The notes under the pieces: model-generated
Seen by the model: only the letters and a program-made list of their open reading frames with translations
What the model was told of the DNA's origin: nothing
Databases searched by the model: none
Shown here: one piece after another, positions 10,801 through 22,155 of the stretch
Layout of the letters: each line of letters opens with the position of its first letter
Position numbering within the stretch: the first letter of the stretch is position 1
Assembly: GCF_003208055.1 (NCBI RefSeq)
Contig: NZ_QJUE01000002.1
Span: 682,001 to 746,000, forward strand
Direction: 5' to 3'
Length of the DNA stretch: 64,000 nt
Origin: Prochlorococcus marinus XMU1408
GTDB lineage: Bacteria > Cyanobacteriota > Cyanobacteriia > PCC-6307 > Cyanobiaceae
Made by a program: the position numbers and the translations under genes

Positions 10801-11006
10801 TGGTCTTTTTGCCAGGAAAGTATTATTTTTAATTGATCAAGATTAAGCAAACCATAACTCCACATAACTATTGGTAAGGGAGAATTTTCCAGAGAAGCCC
10901 TCTTAATTCCTAATTCCAAAGCGCTTCGACTTATTCCAAGTTTATGAATAATAAAATCGCAAAGTTCTTCTGAGGGAGGATTAATTTCTTTACTGCTGTT
11001 AATCAT
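10797..11006 (-). CDS. DUF2949 family protein
   Basis: A 69-residue cyanobacterial protein. The body has the DUF2949 pattern: LCDFI, LGISRSALELGIKRA, then PLPIVMWSYGLLNLDQL near the C-terminus. It is soluble and predicted helical. It lies 9 bases downstream of the UbiH-like gene start region in the same direction, so it may be transcribed with the hydroxylase. Function unknown. Confidence 0.75.
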   Translation of the reverse strand: MINSSKEINPPSEELCDFIIHKLGISRSALELGIKRASLENSPLPIVMWSYGLLNLDQLKIILSWQKDH

Positions 11007-11015
11007 TTAAAATAA

Positions 11016-12128
11016 TTAGATTCCATTTGTCATTATATTTATAATGATTTTTCTAGCAGTGATTGATTTTCGTAAAATAAAAAATATAAATAATCTAGGT
11101 ATATAAAATAGATTACTATTTGATCTTGAATACCTAACTAGACAATCTGTTAAAATAGATATAGATAAGACATCAAATAGTCTTGATAATGAGTACATAA
11201 TTGGAATAAGCCATTTATAATTAGTTAATATTGGAGACGAAGCTATTTTTGTGAGTGAATTTACATCTCGCCAGCATAAATTTAATCCTTGCCCTCCAAC
11301 GGGATGAAATATATGAGATGTCTCGCCTAAGAAAATATATTTTCCAGAATGAAAAGAATAATTTAGTAGGAATTTTATTGGATAAGATTTAGTCTCATTA
11401 ATAATCGTATCTGCAATTATACCGTCGGGTAGAATTGTTGATAAATAATCTAAAAATGATGATTTAGGAAGATTAAGAATTTGAGAAGCATTTTTTTTAG
11501 ATTGACTACATATTATTTGAAATAAATCTCCTCCAAGAGGTAATACAGCAAATGGACCCTCAGAGCTTAATATCTCAAAGGCTTCGTTAGATTTGATACC
11601 TCTTAATAGAACCTTTGCAGTAATACATACTTGATCATAACTAAATTCAAAGGATGGTTTTTTTAAAATTTTTTTTGTAGTTGAATTAGAACCATCTGCC
11701 GCAACAATAAGATCATAGTTATTTTTATTAGGAATCACAGAGGTTGGGATTTTATTGATATTATCTAAAATTGAAATATAATCTAATATAGCTGACATTA
11801 TTTTCTTATGATCTGCAATCCAACCTACTGCTATATACTTACTATCTTCAAGACTTAAGTCATCAGTTATAAATTGAACCTTATTATTTAGATCATAATC
11901 TATAACATTTAGATATTGAAAAGGAATTAAATGACTTACTATATTAGACCATATTCCATTTTTTTCTAAAATTTTTCTTGAAGAATGTGTAATAGCATAG
12001 CATCTATCTCTATCAACAAGTTCTTCGTAAGATAACCTCTCGTATAAATCAATATTGCAGCCCACTTTCGCTAATGAGATAGCAGCTAATGAACCAGTTA
12101 AACCAGAACCAATAATAGCTATATTCAT
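11016..12128 (-). CDS. UbiH-like FAD-dependent monooxygenase
   Basis: A 370-residue aromatic-ring-hydroxylase-fold flavoprotein. The FAD-binding Rossmann motif GSGLTGSLAA is at residues 7-16, with LYER ending the second strand. A middle motif LIVAADGSNS appears near 135, and the second FAD motif FLGETSHIFHPVGGQGLNL near 270-288. UbiH/VisC relatives hydroxylate quinone precursors; in cyanobacteria a plastoquinone or tocopherol-related substrate is plausible but unproven. The GD pair usual in the second motif is replaced by GE. Confidence 0.8.
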   Translation of the reverse strand: MNIAIIGSGLTGSLAAISLAKVGCNIDLYERLSYEELVDRDRCYAITHSSRKILEKNGIWSNIVSHLIPFQYLNVIDYDLNNKVQFITDDLSLEDSKYIAVGWIADHKKIMSAILDYISILDNINKIPTSVIPNKNNYDLIVAADGSNSTTKKILKKPSFEFSYDQVCITAKVLLRGIKSNEAFEILSSEGPFAVLPLGGDLFQIICSQSKKNASQILNLPKSSFLDYLSTILPDGIIADTIINETKSYPIKFLLNYSFHSGKYIFLGETSHIFHPVGGQGLNLCWRDVNSLTKIASSPILTNYKWLIPIMYSLSRLFDVLSISILTDCLVRYSRSNSNLFYIPRLFIFFILRKSITARKIIINIMTNGI

Positions 12129-12160
12129 TACTAAATTATATCATTTAATACATAAAAGAG

Positions 12161-12808
12161 TTAATTCAAAATTCTTCTATTTACAAATTCTTCAAAAGCT
12201 GGACGAAGAAGAAATGGATAAAAACCAACCCATAAATTAATTTCTGGACACCATGCATCGCTTATTGCCTGAATACTACTGAAATCTCTTCTATTACTAA
12301 AAACCACGCAATTAATTCTCATCCCTTTTGTTAGTATATTAAATTTGTTTTGTAATGGAAAACTTATATTGCCAATAAAACCGTCCTCATCTTCAATGTC
12401 TATGACTACCCAGGTCCTCTTTTTTTCTATAACCTGTAACCTACCATCCTTGTTTGCTTGCTCCTGTTGATTTTCCACTCTATCTTCTACATAAACATCT
12501 GAAATATAACCATCAACTAATGCTGAAAATGAATAACTTTTAAACTTAGAGTTCTTTCTACTAGCTTCAAGAATTGGCCCCCACAAAATGTATAAAAGGA
12601 AAATTACACCTAAAACCAACCACAAAGAATAAAACTGACTAGTGACCTGACTTTGACTAATTAGCAAAGTTATTACTCCTCCAATAGCTGAAATCATAAT
12701 CCTTTGAAATATTTTCTGTGGATTACCTAAAGCCGAATTAAACTGCTTTCCAGTTGCTACAGATGGAATTAACTTATTAATTTCATTTTGCTTAATTGGA
12801 AATAACAT
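12161..12808 (-). CDS. Conserved cyanobacterial membrane protein
   Basis: A 215-residue protein with two hydrophobic segments at about 38-52 and 61-78, followed by a soluble C-terminal half rich in beta strands (TWVVIDIEDEDGFIG; FNILTKGMRINCVVF). Relatives are often labelled phosphate ABC transporter permease, but nothing here resembles a permease core, so I do not adopt that name. It begins 10 bases after dapB in the same direction and probably shares its transcript. Confidence 0.7.
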   Translation of the reverse strand: MLFPIKQNEINKLIPSVATGKQFNSALGNPQKIFQRIMISAIGGVITLLISQSQVTSQFYSLWLVLGVIFLLYILWGPILEASRKNSKFKSYSFSALVDGYISDVYVEDRVENQQEQANKDGRLQVIEKKRTWVVIDIEDEDGFIGNISFPLQNKFNILTKGMRINCVVFSNRRDFSSIQAISDAWCPEINLWVGFYPFLLRPAFEEFVNRRILN

Positions 12809-12818
12809 TTTTATATAA

Positions 12819-13715
12819 TTATAAAATTTTCTCTAATCCATAAACTAACTTGTTAAATAATCTGATTTTTTTTACAACTAAAAGCACTCCAGGCATGTAA
12901 GCGGATCTATCAATAGTGTTGTGAGACAATTCAAATGTTTCTCCATTAGATCCAAACATAACTTTTTGATGAGCAACAAGGCCAGGTAATCTAATTGAAT
13001 GAAGTCTTAAACCACTAGATCTACATCCACCACGAGATCCTTTGATGAATTCTTCTTCGTTTACTAATGGTTTGTTAAAAGATGAGCGTTGTTCTTCAAT
13101 CAATTCAGCAGTTTTAATACAAGTTCCACTAGGTGCATCAGCTTTTCTATTGTGATGCATTTCAGTTAATTCAGCGAACTCATAAAAACGAGCTGCAGCT
13201 GAAGCTGCTTGTTGCAATAACACCATCCCAACTGAAAAGTTTGGAATAATGGCTGAACCAAGACAAGCTTTTTCTGCAAATTTTGAGAGATCATCTAATT
13301 GTTCTGATGTTATTCCTGTAGTACCAATAACAGGGTGAACACCGTAAGCAATGGCTGTGCGGGTGTGGTTATAAGCAACCTTCGGATGTGTGAAATCAAC
13401 TAAAACTGCGCCATTATTTGTTCCATCTTTAGGGACATTTTGACTAGCAGAACATAAAGAACCTTCGAAATCGCTTGAGATATAAACATCTAAAGGATCT
13501 AATCCAATAAGCGATCCTATATCTTGTCCCTCTTTGTCCTTCTGATTATCAATTGCGCCAACGAGTTGGTACTCATCGGAAGAATTAATTGCTCTAACAA
13601 CTTCCGATCCCATTCGACCTAAGGCACCAGCGACCAAAACTGGTATTGGTTGATTATCAGAACTCATTGTTTTAGATTTTTTAGAATCATATTTGATATT
13701 CCTTGTAACAGGCAT
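12819..13715 (-). CDS. dapB: 4-hydroxy-tetrahydrodipicolinate reductase
   Basis: DapB reduces dihydrodipicolinate in lysine and diaminopimelate synthesis. The nucleotide-binding motif VAGALGRMGSEV lies near residue 28, the substrate region EMHHNRKADAPSGT near 187-200, and the family's C-terminal sheet is present. An ATG at codon 17 (start at 13667, MSSDNQ) gives an N-terminus closer to most homologs and may be the real start. It is divergent from chlH, with only 65 bases shared for both promoters. Confidence 0.93.
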   Translation of the reverse strand: MPVTRNIKYDSKKSKTMSSDNQPIPVLVAGALGRMGSEVVRAINSSDEYQLVGAIDNQKDKEGQDIGSLIGLDPLDVYISSDFEGSLCSASQNVPKDGTNNGAVLVDFTHPKVAYNHTRTAIAYGVHPVIGTTGITSEQLDDLSKFAEKACLGSAIIPNFSVGMVLLQQAASAAARFYEFAELTEMHHNRKADAPSGTCIKTAELIEEQRSSFNKPLVNEEEFIKGSRGGCRSSGLRLHSIRLPGLVAHQKVMFGSNGETFELSHNTIDRSAYMPGVLLVVKKIRLFNKLVYGLEKIL

Positions 13716-13780
13716 TAACTAAATAACACAGTAAAGGGCCAGAAAACACTAGGCTTGGTCGAATTCCGATAGAAGAAAAG

Positions 13781-16700
13781 ATGTTTACACAGGTTCGCTC
13801 AGCCAATCGCAGAGTTTCACCTGTTGAGAATCACGAGCATAAGGCAGTGATGAAGGCTGTTTATGTGGTTCTTGAGCCTCAATACCAAAATGCTCTAACA
13901 CAGGCTGCTAACTCATTAAATTCACAAAATGGTCCAATTGGAATCGAATTAAATGGATATCTAATTGAAGAACTTAGGGACAATGTTAATTATGAAAACT
14001 TTAAAAAAGATGTAGAAAATGCTGATTTATTTATTGCGTCATTGATTTTTATTGAAGATTTAGCTCAAAAAGTTGTTGAAGCAGTAGAGCCTCATAAAGA
14101 AAAACTCAAAGCAGCAGTAGTTTTTCCATCAATGCCAGAAGTGATGCGCTTGAACAAATTGGGTACATTCTCAATGTCTCAGTTAGGTCAAAGCAAAAGC
14201 ATCATCGGTGATTTCATGAAGAAGAGAAAAGAGGCAGGAGGTGCTGGTTTTCAAGATTCAATGTTGAAGCTTCTTAATACTCTTCCCTCAATTCTTAAGT
14301 ACTTGCCTGTTGATAAAGCTCAAGATGCAAGAAGCTTCATGCTTAGTTTTCAATATTGGTTAGGTGGAACCCCAGATAATCTTAAGAACTTTTTATTGAT
14401 GCTTGGTGATAAATATGTTTTTCCCGAACTAAATAAAGAAGAAGAAAAAATTGAAGTCGCAGAGCCAGAAGTTTTTCCAGATTTAGGAATTTGGCACCCA
14501 TTAGCGCCAAATATGTTTGAAGATAAAAAAGAATATTTAAATTGGACTGCTAGTAGGGATGATCTTTCAACTAAGGCAAAAGAAGGTCCTGTAATTGGAC
14601 TTGTGCTCCAAAGGAGTCATATCGTGACAGGAGATGATGCACATTATGTAGCTGTAATTCAAGAGTTGGAATATAGGGGGGCAACAGTTATTCCAATTTT
14701 TTGTGGAGGATTAGATTTTTCAAAACCTGTAAACGAATATTATTACGACCCTATTGATCCTGAAAAACCAATTGTTGATGGGGTTGTATCTCTAACTGGA
14801 TTTGCCCTTGTTGGTGGCCCAGCAAGACAAGATCATCCAAAAGCAATTGAGTCATTAAAGAAACTTAATCGACCTTATATGGTTGCTTTGCCATTAGTAT
14901 TTCAAACAACTCAAGAATGGGAAGGGAGTGATTTAGGACTTCACCCTGTACAAGTAGCACTACAAATAGCTATCCCTGAATTAGATGGTGCAATAGAACC
15001 GATTGTTTTATCAGGTAGAGATGATGCAACAGGCAAAGCTCATACACTTCAGGATCGAGTAGATGCAATAGCGGAAAGAGCAATTAGATGGTCTTCTTTA
15101 CGAATTAAAAAACGTGACCAAAAGAAATTGGCTATTACTGTATTTAGCTTTCCACCAGACAAAGGAAATGTTGGGACAGCTGCCTATTTAGATGTATTTG
15201 GTTCTATACATAGAGTTCTTGAAGAAATGAAAGATCAAGGGTACGAAATAAGGAATTTACCTAAGAATCCCAAAGAACTCATGGAGTCATTAATCAATGA
15301 TCCAGAAGCTTTACAAGGGTCTCCAGAATTGTCGATAGCACATCGAATGAGTGTAAATGAATATGAAAAACTAACCCCATATTCTGAAAGATTAGAAGAG
15401 AACTGGGGCAAACCACCAGGGAATTTAAATAGTGATGGACAAAATCTTCTTATTTATGGAAAAGAATTTGGAAATGTATTTGTAGGAGTACAGCCAACTT
15501 TTGGATACGAAGGCGACCCTATGAGATTGCTTTATTCTAGAAGTGCAAGTCCTCACCATGGTTTTGCCGCTTATTACACTTATTTAGAAAAAGTTTGGAA
15601 AGCAGACGCAGTCTTACATTTTGGGACACATGGATCACTTGAATTCATGCCTGGCAAACAAATGGGTATGAGTGAGACTTGTTATCCGGATTCTTTAATA
15701 GGAGGGTTACCAAATCTCTATTACTACGCTGCAAATAACCCTTCGGAAGCAACAATCGCAAAAAGAAGAGGATATGCATCAACGATTAGCTATCTCACAC
15801 CCCCTGCTGAAAATGCTGGACTTTATAAAGGCTTAAAGGAACTAGGAGAATTAGTCGGTTCTTATCAACAATTAAGGGAGAGTGGGCGAGGTATTCAAAT
15901 TGTTAACGCAATTGTTGAAACATCTAAGAAATGTAATCTAGATGAGGATGTGAAACTTCCAAATCAAGATGCTTCTGAATTAGAAATAGATCAAAGAGAT
16001 TTGATAGTTGGTAATGTTTACAAACAGTTAATGGAAATAGAAAGTAGATTATTGCCTTGTGGATTACATACTATCGGTAAGCCTGCTACGGCTGAAGAAG
16101 CAATAGCAACATTAGTAAGCATCGCATCGATAGAAAGAGAAGATGATGGAATACGATCTTTACCTGGCTTATTAGCTGAATCAAAAGGTAAAACAATAGA
16201 AGAAGTATACGAAGGAAATAACAAAGGAAAATTAGATGATGTTGAACTAAATAAGTTAATTACTGAAACATCTAGAGAAGCTGTTAGTTCAATGGTTAAG
16301 GCTTTAACTGGAAGAGATGGAAGAGTAAATATGAAGAAGAATATATGGACTTTATTTATTGAGTTCTTAAGAAGTATTGGTTTTTCTATTCCTTCTCCCT
16401 GGCTAGCTTCAGCTAAGAAAGCTGGTTTTAAAAATGTAAATTCAACTTCATTAGATAAATTATTTGATTATTTGAGATTTTGCTTAGAGCAAATATGTGC
16501 AGACAAGGAGATGGAGAGCCTGTTAAAAGCATTAGACGGTGACTATGTTCTACCAGGTCCTGGTGGAGATCCGATTAGAAACCCTGGAGTATTACCTAGT
16601 GGTAAAAATATTCATGCATTAGATCCTCAATCGATTCCAACTGTTGCTGCTGTGGCATCTGCTAAAGGTGTTGTTGACAAACTAATTGAAAGACAAAAAG

Positions 16701-17794
16701 AGGAGCAAGGTAAATGGCCTGAAACTATTGCATGTGTTCTATGGGGTACCGACAATATAAAAACTTATGGAGAATCATTAGCTCAAATTCTTTGGTTTGT
16801 AGGTGTAAAACCAAAGCCAGATTCAGTCGGTAGGGTGAATAAATTAGAACTAATACCACTTGAAGAATTAGGACGTCCAAGGATTGATGTTGTTGTTAAC
16901 TGTTCAGGAGTTTTCAGGGACTTGTTTATAAATCAAATGGCATTAATTGATCAAGCAGTAAAAATGGCAGCTGAGGCAGAAGAGCCACTAGAGAAGAATT
17001 TCGTAAGAAAACATACACTTGAGCAAGCCGAAAAAGAAGGAAAAAGTATTAGAGAATCAGCTAGCAGAGTTTTCTCAAATGCAAGCGGAAGTTATAGCTC
17101 AAATGTAAATCTTGCTGTAGAAAATTCCACATGGGAGGAAGAAAACGAATTGCAAGAAATGTATCTATCAAGAAAAACATATGCATTCAATGCTGATAAT
17201 CCTGGTGAGATGAATCAAAACAGAGATGTTTTTGAATCAGTTATGAAAACAGCTGACGTCACATTTCAAAATCTTGATTCTTCCGAAATATCCTTAACAG
17301 ATGTAAGTCATTATTTCGATTCAGATCCAACAAACTTAATCAAGAACCTTAGAGATGATGGAAAAGCACCAAGTAGCTACATAGCTGATACAACTACAGC
17401 AAACGCACAGGTTAGATCATTAAGCGAAACTATCAGATTAGATTCAAGAACAAAATTACTTAATCCAAAGTGGTATGAAGGAATGCTCAAGTCTGGTTAT
17501 GAAGGTGTAAGAGAGGTTTCTAATCGCCTTAATTACACATTAGGTTGGAGTGCTACAAGCGGACAAGTTGATAATTTTGTATACGAAGAGTCTAATGAAA
17601 CATTTATAAACGATCCTGAAATGAGGAAAAGATTAATGGATTTAAATCCTCACAGCTTCAGAAGAATAGTTGGTACATTGCTAGAAGTTAATGGTAGAGG
17701 TTATTGGGAAACATCGGAAGAGAATATTGAGCAATTAAAAGAGCTATATCAAGAAGTAGAAGATAGAATCGAAGGAGTTAATACAGATAATTAG
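13781..17794 (+). CDS. chlH: Magnesium chelatase subunit H
   Basis: ChlH is the porphyrin-binding catalytic subunit of magnesium chelatase, which with ChlI and ChlD inserts Mg2+ into protoporphyrin IX as the first committed step to chlorophyll. The 1337-residue length is typical. CobN/ChlH-family blocks include [15 protein letters not shown] near 273, [18 protein letters not shown] near 614-631 and the C-terminal [16 protein letters not shown] region near 1228. The start at 13781 is the family-like one. It is divergent from dapB. Confidence 0.96.
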   Translation: MFTQVRSANRRVSPVENHEHKAVMKAVYVVLEPQYQNALTQAANSLNSQNGPIGIELNGYLIEELRDNVNYENFKKDVENADLFIASLIFIEDLAQKVVEAVEPHKEKLKAAVVFPSMPEVMRLNKLGTFSMSQLGQSKSIIGDFMKKRKEAGGAGFQDSMLKLLNTLPSILKYLPVDKAQDARSFMLSFQYWLGGTPDNLKNFLLMLGDKYVFPELNKEEEKIEVAEPEVFPDLGIWHPLAPNMFEDKKEYLNWTASRDDLSTKAKEGPVIGLVLQRSHIVTGDDAHYVAVIQELEYRGATVIPIFCGGLDFSKPVNEYYYDPIDPEKPIVDGVVSLTGFALVGGPARQDHPKAIESLKKLNRPYMVALPLVFQTTQEWEGSDLGLHPVQVALQIAIPELDGAIEPIVLSGRDDATGKAHTLQDRVDAIAERAIRWSSLRIKKRDQKKLAITVFSFPPDKGNVGTAAYLDVFGSIHRVLEEMKDQGYEIRNLPKNPKELMESLINDPEALQGSPELSIAHRMSVNEYEKLTPYSERLEENWGKPPGNLNSDGQNLLIYGKEFGNVFVGVQPTFGYEGDPMRLLYSRSASPHHGFAAYYTYLEKVWKADAVLHFGTHGSLEFMPGKQMGMSETCYPDSLIGGLPNLYYYAANNPSEATIAKRRGYASTISYLTPPAENAGLYKGLKELGELVGSYQQLRESGRGIQIVNAIVETSKKCNLDEDVKLPNQDASELEIDQRDLIVGNVYKQLMEIESRLLPCGLHTIGKPATAEEAIATLVSIASIEREDDGIRSLPGLLAESKGKTIEEVYEGNNKGKLDDVELNKLITETSREAVSSMVKALTGRDGRVNMKKNIWTLFIEFLRSIGFSIPSPWLASAKKAGFKNVNSTSLDKLFDYLRFCLEQICADKEMESLLKALDGDYVLPGPGGDPIRNPGVLPSGKNIHALDPQSIPTVAAVASAKGVVDKLIERQKEEQGKWPETIACVLWGTDNIKTYGESLAQILWFVGVKPKPDSVGRVNKLELIPLEELGRPRIDVVVNCSGVFRDLFINQMALIDQAVKMAAEAEEPLEKNFVRKHTLEQAEKEGKSIRESASRVFSNASGSYSSNVNLAVENSTWEEENELQEMYLSRKTYAFNADNPGEMNQNRDVFESVMKTADVTFQNLDSSEISLTDVSHYFDSDPTNLIKNLRDDGKAPSSYIADTTTANAQVRSLSETIRLDSRTKLLNPKWYEGMLKSGYEGVREVSNRLNYTLGWSATSGQVDNFVYEESNETFINDPEMRKRLMDLNPHSFRRIVGTLLEVNGRGYWETSEENIEQLKELYQEVEDRIEGVNTDN

Positions 17795-17802
17795 TAAGGT
17801 TT

Positions 17803-18654
17803 TTATATGATTGAATTAGTCATTTTTATAACTTGACTAATTTGTTTAACATCATGAACTCGTAGGAAATTAACACCAGCAATAACACATCTAGAGGCTA
17901 TCGCCGCCATTCCAAATATACGTTTTATAGGATCAATTTCATTAATAACTGATCCTATAAATCTCTTCCTAGAAGCTCCAATTAATATTGGAAATTCCAT
18001 TGAATCAAAAAGTTCTAAATTCCTAAGCAAAATTAAATTTTGCTCTACAGTCTTTGCGAATCCTATTCCTGGATCAATAATGATCTGTCTTCGATTAACA
18101 CCTGAAGACAGAGCTGAATCAATTTGAATAGACAACTCATTTTTAACATCAATGACAATATTTTTGTAATTAGTCAAAGAATCCATTGTCTTACTATTTC
18201 CTCGACTATGCATCAAAATGTAAGGACAACTAAAGTCAGAGATGACTTTAAAAATTTCTGGATCATGACGACCACCACTAATATCATTAATGCAATCAGC
18301 ACCAGCATTCAAAGCTTTTGATGCTACAGAATGATGATATGTATCAACAGAAATAGGAATATGAGGGTGCATTAATTTTAATTCCTTAATTAGTGGAATT
18401 AACCTATTAATCTCAACTTCAGCTCCAACCTCAGAGGCACCTGGCCTTGTACTTTGAGCTCCAATATCTAGGATTTGAGCACCTTTTTTGATACATAAAC
18501 ATGCGTGATTAATAGCAGATTCTAAATCGACAAAAAGTCCTCCATCACTAAAGGAATCATTAGTGATGTTTATAATAGCCATTACATTGGTATCTTTTTC
18601 CCAATATTCAGGCCAGTGAAAATTAGTTTGATTCGTAATTGGCAATTCTCGCAA
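17803..18654 (-). CDS. folP: Dihydropteroate synthase
   Basis: FolP joins p-aminobenzoate to hydroxymethyl-dihydropterin pyrophosphate in folate synthesis. All main motifs are present: [12 protein letters not shown] near 28, [13 protein letters not shown] near 61, the DTYHH strand, [11 protein letters not shown] near 190 and GASRKRFIG near 223. The 283-residue length is normal. Its first 32 bases overlap the 3' end of tpiA, so translation of the two is likely coupled. It is convergent with chlH, 8 bases apart. Confidence 0.95.
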   Translation of the reverse strand: MRELPITNQTNFHWPEYWEKDTNVMAIINITNDSFSDGGLFVDLESAINHACLCIKKGAQILDIGAQSTRPGASEVGAEVEINRLIPLIKELKLMHPHIPISVDTYHHSVASKALNAGADCINDISGGRHDPEIFKVISDFSCPYILMHSRGNSKTMDSLTNYKNIVIDVKNELSIQIDSALSSGVNRRQIIIDPGIGFAKTVEQNLILLRNLELFDSMEFPILIGASRKRFIGSVINEIDPIKRIFGMAAIASRCVIAGVNFLRVHDVKQISQVIKMTNSII

Positions 18655-19360
18655 AATTATTGGGATCTAATGAAGCACCTCCAACTAAAACACCATCTAT
18701 ATCTGACATAGACATAATTTCATCAATATTATTTGATTTAACTGAGCCACCATATTGAACAATCACGTCATCATAGCCAATCCATTTACGAATAAGTCCA
18801 CAAATTCTATTTGCCTCATTAGCTTCGCAAGTTTTACCAGTTCCAATAGCCCAAATTGGTTCATAAGCGACTATTAACCTTTTAACATCAATACCTTCAA
18901 GTCCCTGATCAATCTGACGTCGTATAACTCTCTCTGCTTCGCCTAACTCTCTTTGCTGAAAAGTTTCACCAACACAAACGATTGGAATTAATTGATGGTC
19001 CTGGGCTGATTGTGCTCTTTTGTTAATTTGTTCATCACTTTCACTAAAGTATTTACGTGGTTCACTATGTCCAACAATTGCACATTTAATACAAAGTTCA
19101 TTAAGCATTAGAGGAGAAACTTCTGCGGTATAAGCTCCACTGTCCTCCCAGTGGACATTTTGACTTGATAAAGAAAGATATTCACTTCTGCCCTTAATAA
19201 ACTCAGAGAGAGGGTAGAGAGCTGTAAATGGAGGAGCAATAACTACCTCTCTGTCTTTAGGTATATCTTTTAATAATGGGATAAATACGCGCATGTACTC
19301 AATAGCTTCAGTACAAGTCATATTCATTTTCCAATTCCCTGCGATGACCGGTTTACGCAC
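18623..19360 (-). CDS. tpiA: Triosephosphate isomerase
   Basis: TpiA interconverts dihydroxyacetone phosphate and glyceraldehyde 3-phosphate in the Calvin cycle and glycolysis. The 245-residue protein shows GNWKMN with catalytic Lys11, [11 protein letters not shown] with catalytic His near 96, and [12 protein letters not shown] with catalytic Glu near 166. The phosphate-binding GGSV and GVLVGGASL are near the end. GHSEPRK in place of GHSERR is a known cyanobacterial variant. Its 3' end overlaps folP. Confidence 0.95.
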   Translation of the reverse strand: MRKPVIAGNWKMNMTCTEAIEYMRVFIPLLKDIPKDREVVIAPPFTALYPLSEFIKGRSEYLSLSSQNVHWEDSGAYTAEVSPLMLNELCIKCAIVGHSEPRKYFSESDEQINKRAQSAQDHQLIPIVCVGETFQQRELGEAERVIRRQIDQGLEGIDVKRLIVAYEPIWAIGTGKTCEANEANRICGLIRKWIGYDDVIVQYGGSVKSNNIDEIMSMSDIDGVLVGGASLDPNNFARIANYESN

Positions 19361-19369
19361 GCTAGTTCC

Positions 19370-19588
19370 TCATTTTTCGCTTCTTGCCAACTTACGGCCT
19401 AGAGGATCAGAATTTGGAACAATGTATGTTTCATTAGCAAAAATAATCTGATCTCCATTATTTAATTTCCTCCCTCTTCTAATCTCAATCATGCCATTTA
19501 CTGATATTTTTCCTGACTTAATGATCATTTTGGCTTCTCCACCAGTTTGCACAACCCCAATAAACTTTAGAAATTGATCTAATTTCAT
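19370..19588 (-). CDS. S4-domain RNA-binding protein
   Basis: A 72-residue protein consisting of a single S4 domain (LDQFLKFIGVVQTGGEAKMIIKSG then VNGMIEIRRGRKL). Stand-alone S4 proteins of this size (YbcJ/RlbA type) bind structured RNA or ribosomes. It lies 9 bases upstream of tpiA in the same direction, so it probably leads a tpiA-folP transcript. Confidence 0.85.
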   Translation of the reverse strand: MKLDQFLKFIGVVQTGGEAKMIIKSGKISVNGMIEIRRGRKLNNGDQIIFANETYIVPNSDPLGRKLARSEK

Positions 19589-19626
19589 TTACGTGCTTTT
19601 AAATTAAACATTGATAGTTTGATGGA

Positions 19627-21363
19627 ATGAATCAAAAAAACAAAATTAATTTAAATTACCTCATAGGGAGGCTGAAGGGACATTTTGGAGTTTTGATGCT
19701 TGGTGGTATCAGCATGCTTGTTTACGTTAGTTGTTGGCCAATACTTGCTTGGTTAGCTGGGAAACTTATACCTGCTATTGGGCAAGGGAATACAAACAGA
19801 GTTTTATCAGTAATTGTTCTAGCTCTCTTTATTTTTATAATTCAAAAAACCGCTCAATACTTGCAAGACAGTTTGCTAGCAAAGCCAGCACTAGCACTAA
19901 GCCAAGATTTAAGAACAACCCTTTTCAGTAAACTTCAAAAGACAAATATTTTATTTATTGAAAAACTCTCCTCAGGAGATATTGCATATAGGCTCACGGA
20001 GGATGTAGACCGCGTAGGAGAAGTTATATATAAATCAATTCAAGATACAACACCATCAATATTTCAATTAATTGCAGTGCTTGGTTATATGATATTTATA
20101 GACTTGAATTTAGCGCTTGCAACTATAATACTAGCTCCTTTAATAGCATTATTAGTAAGTGATTTTGGTGGAAGAGTATTAAAAGCTGCAGACCAAAGTC
20201 AACACAAAATTAGTTCATTAGCAGGATTACTTTCAGAAGCAATACAAGGTCTTCCAATGGTTAAGGCATTTGCTGTTGAAGAATGGTTGCAAAAAGATTT
20301 TGATAAGCAAGTTAAATTACACAAAGAAGCTAAATATAAAATGCTTAGACTTGTAGCACTTCAGCATCCAATAGTCGGACTTATAGAAATAATTGGAATC
20401 TTAACTATTCTTACTATTGGAACGTTTAGAATACAAACAGGAGGAATTTCAAAAGAAGAGTTTGGAAGTTTTTTCACTGCATTAATTATGTTAATAGATC
20501 CGATAAGCCATATAACATCTAACTATAACGAATTAAAACAAGGACAAGCATCGCTAAGAAGATTAAACGAAATAACATCAAATCCCATAGAGTTCTCAAA
20601 TTCAATTACAGGTATATCACCTAATAAAATCCTTGGAAAAATAATAATTAATAATTTATCTTTTTCATATAATGAAAACAATAGAGTACTAAACAATATC
20701 AATCTAAATATAGATAGTGGGAAAATTATGGCATTAGTTGGTCCTTCTGGAGCGGGTAAAACAACAATCTTCTCTTTAATTTTAAAATTTATAGAACCAA
20801 GCAATGGAAATATATTTATTGATGATTATAACTTAAACAAATTAGATACGAACTCATTCAGAAAGTTAATTGCTATCGTACCTCAGAAAACATTTATATT
20901 TTCTGGTACAATCTCACAAGCTATTAGTTTTGGAAGAAATGCATCAGCTAAAAAAATCATAAATGCAGCAAAAATAGCTAATGCTCATGATTTTATTGAA
21001 CAACTTCCAAATGGTTACGATACACACATTGAAGAAAGAGGTGCAAATCTTTCAGGAGGACAATTACAACGAATATCTATAGCTAGAGCCCTATTAGGTG
21101 ATCCTTCAATTTTGCTATTAGATGAAGCCACAAGTGCGCTTGATCCAGAAGCCGAAGAATCTGTTCAGAAGGGGCTAAAACAAGCTATGCATAAAAGAAC
21201 GGTCTTAGTAATAGCTCACAGACTATCTACGGTTCAAAAAGCAGATAAAATAGCATTTATTGATAAAGGTAAAATATGCGAGGTCGGAAGCCACAATGAA
21301 TTAATAGGAAAAGAAGGAAGGTATAGAGACTTTTGCAAAAAACAGTTAATAGAAACTATTTAA
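19627..21363 (+). CDS. ABC exporter (fused membrane and ATPase domains)
   Basis: A 578-residue half-transporter of the MsbA/multidrug exporter type. Residues about 15-310 hold six membrane helices. The nucleotide-binding domain follows, with Walker A LVGPSGAGKTT near 372, Q-loop VPQKTFIFSG, signature LSGGQLQR near 477, Walker B ILLLDEATSALD near 497 and H-loop IAHRLST. Such proteins work as homodimers exporting lipids, peptides or drugs. It is divergent from the S4 gene with a 38-base gap. Confidence 0.9.
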   Translation: MNQKNKINLNYLIGRLKGHFGVLMLGGISMLVYVSCWPILAWLAGKLIPAIGQGNTNRVLSVIVLALFIFIIQKTAQYLQDSLLAKPALALSQDLRTTLFSKLQKTNILFIEKLSSGDIAYRLTEDVDRVGEVIYKSIQDTTPSIFQLIAVLGYMIFIDLNLALATIILAPLIALLVSDFGGRVLKAADQSQHKISSLAGLLSEAIQGLPMVKAFAVEEWLQKDFDKQVKLHKEAKYKMLRLVALQHPIVGLIEIIGILTILTIGTFRIQTGGISKEEFGSFFTALIMLIDPISHITSNYNELKQGQASLRRLNEITSNPIEFSNSITGISPNKILGKIIINNLSFSYNENNRVLNNINLNIDSGKIMALVGPSGAGKTTIFSLILKFIEPSNGNIFIDDYNLNKLDTNSFRKLIAIVPQKTFIFSGTISQAISFGRNASAKKIINAAKIANAHDFIEQLPNGYDTHIEERGANLSGGQLQRISIARALLGDPSILLLDEATSALDPEAEESVQKGLKQAMHKRTVLVIAHRLSTVQKADKIAFIDKGKICEVGSHNELIGKEGRYRDFCKKQLIETI

Positions 21364-21410
21364 TACCAAAACAATCAATGTTATAATAATAAATAACAAA
21401 TACTAAATTA

Positions 21411-21638
21411 ATGGGAAATACACCTTTAAATGAAAAGGAAGCAATTCTAACATTTGAGGATAAAAAATACGATCTAAAAAACTTACCAAAAGATATTCAG
21501 GAAATAATAAAAGGAATGCAAGTGGCAGATGCCCAGCTAAGAATGCACGAGGACACACTCAAAGTTTTAGCAGTAGGTCGCCAGCACCTTGCAATGCAAC
21601 TCAAATCTAGACTAGAATCAATAAATCCTATAAATTAA
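21411..21638 (+). CDS. Conserved cyanobacterial small protein (DUF6447-like)
   Basis: A 75-residue soluble protein with two parts: an N-terminal strand region (ILTFEDKKYDLKNLP) followed by a long helix (GMQVADAQLRMHEDTLKVL). This pattern recurs in many cyanobacterial and phage proteins of the DUF6447 type; the family number is from memory. It is 47 bases downstream of the ABC exporter, followed by a long perfect hairpin. Confidence 0.65.
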   Translation: MGNTPLNEKEAILTFEDKKYDLKNLPKDIQEIIKGMQVADAQLRMHEDTLKVLAVGRQHLAMQLKSRLESINPIN

Positions 21639-21683
21639 TTAATACATATAATTTATAAATTAATTTTATTAATTTTCTAGATA

Positions 21684-21724
21684 AATAACTAAGAATATAT
21701 TTTCCAAATATATTCTTAGTTATT
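21684..21724. terminator. Long perfect hairpin, probable bidirectional terminator
   Basis: Bases 21684-21702 and 21706-21724 pair perfectly (19 pairs) around a 3-base TCC loop. It begins 46 bases after the small-protein stop and ends 105 bases before the next gene. The stem is AT-rich and has no long T-run on either side, so it may be a weak terminator or an mRNA 3'-end stabiliser. Confidence 0.6.
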
Positions 21725-21828
21725 AAATGTAAATAGTAGAAGTACTCAATATCATAAAACATTAATTAATTACCTCAGATTTACAATTGAGCCCAATTCA
21801 TGGGAAAATCTAAAGAAAAAATTAAGAG

Positions 21829-22119
21829 ATGACAGCAAAAGGCTATTGGCTTAAGCAAGCCAAAATTGAAAGCACTGCTCAATTCATCGAATACGTGAAA
21901 ACAGTTGTTCCATGGCTTAGGTCTGTAGGCGGAACAATTATCGCTAAAGACGTAAACCAAAATTCGGATCTAAACGAATGGGATGGAGGGCAGTTGGGAG
22001 TAATTGTAGAATTCGAATCAAAAGCAGCAGCTCAAAAAGCCTTTAACTCATCTGAATTTCAAGAATACATAAAATATAGTGGGATTGAAAACCAATTATC
22101 ACTATCAATAATTGGTTAA
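21829..22119 (+). CDS. DUF1330 family protein
   Basis: A 96-residue dimeric alpha+beta barrel type protein. It begins GYWLKQAKIESTAQFIEYVKTV and continues VPWLRSVGGTIIAK and GVIVEFESKAAAQKAFNSSEFQEY, matching DUF1330. The family is soluble with no settled enzymatic role. It precedes a DUF2862 gene by 36 bases and may share its transcript. Confidence 0.8.
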   Translation: MTAKGYWLKQAKIESTAQFIEYVKTVVPWLRSVGGTIIAKDVNQNSDLNEWDGGQLGVIVEFESKAAAQKAFNSSEFQEYIKYSGIENQLSLSIIG

Positions 22120-22155
22120 TCAAAAGCCAAAAATAAATAATAAATCAATAGATTT

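Noticed and set aside
12161-12808. Phosphate ABC transporter permease label for the gene downstream of dapB
   Set aside because: Only two hydrophobic segments and a soluble domain; no permease EAA loop.
15000-17000. Minus-strand 68-residue frame across chlH
   Set aside because: Antisense shadow of a conserved gene; no independent support.
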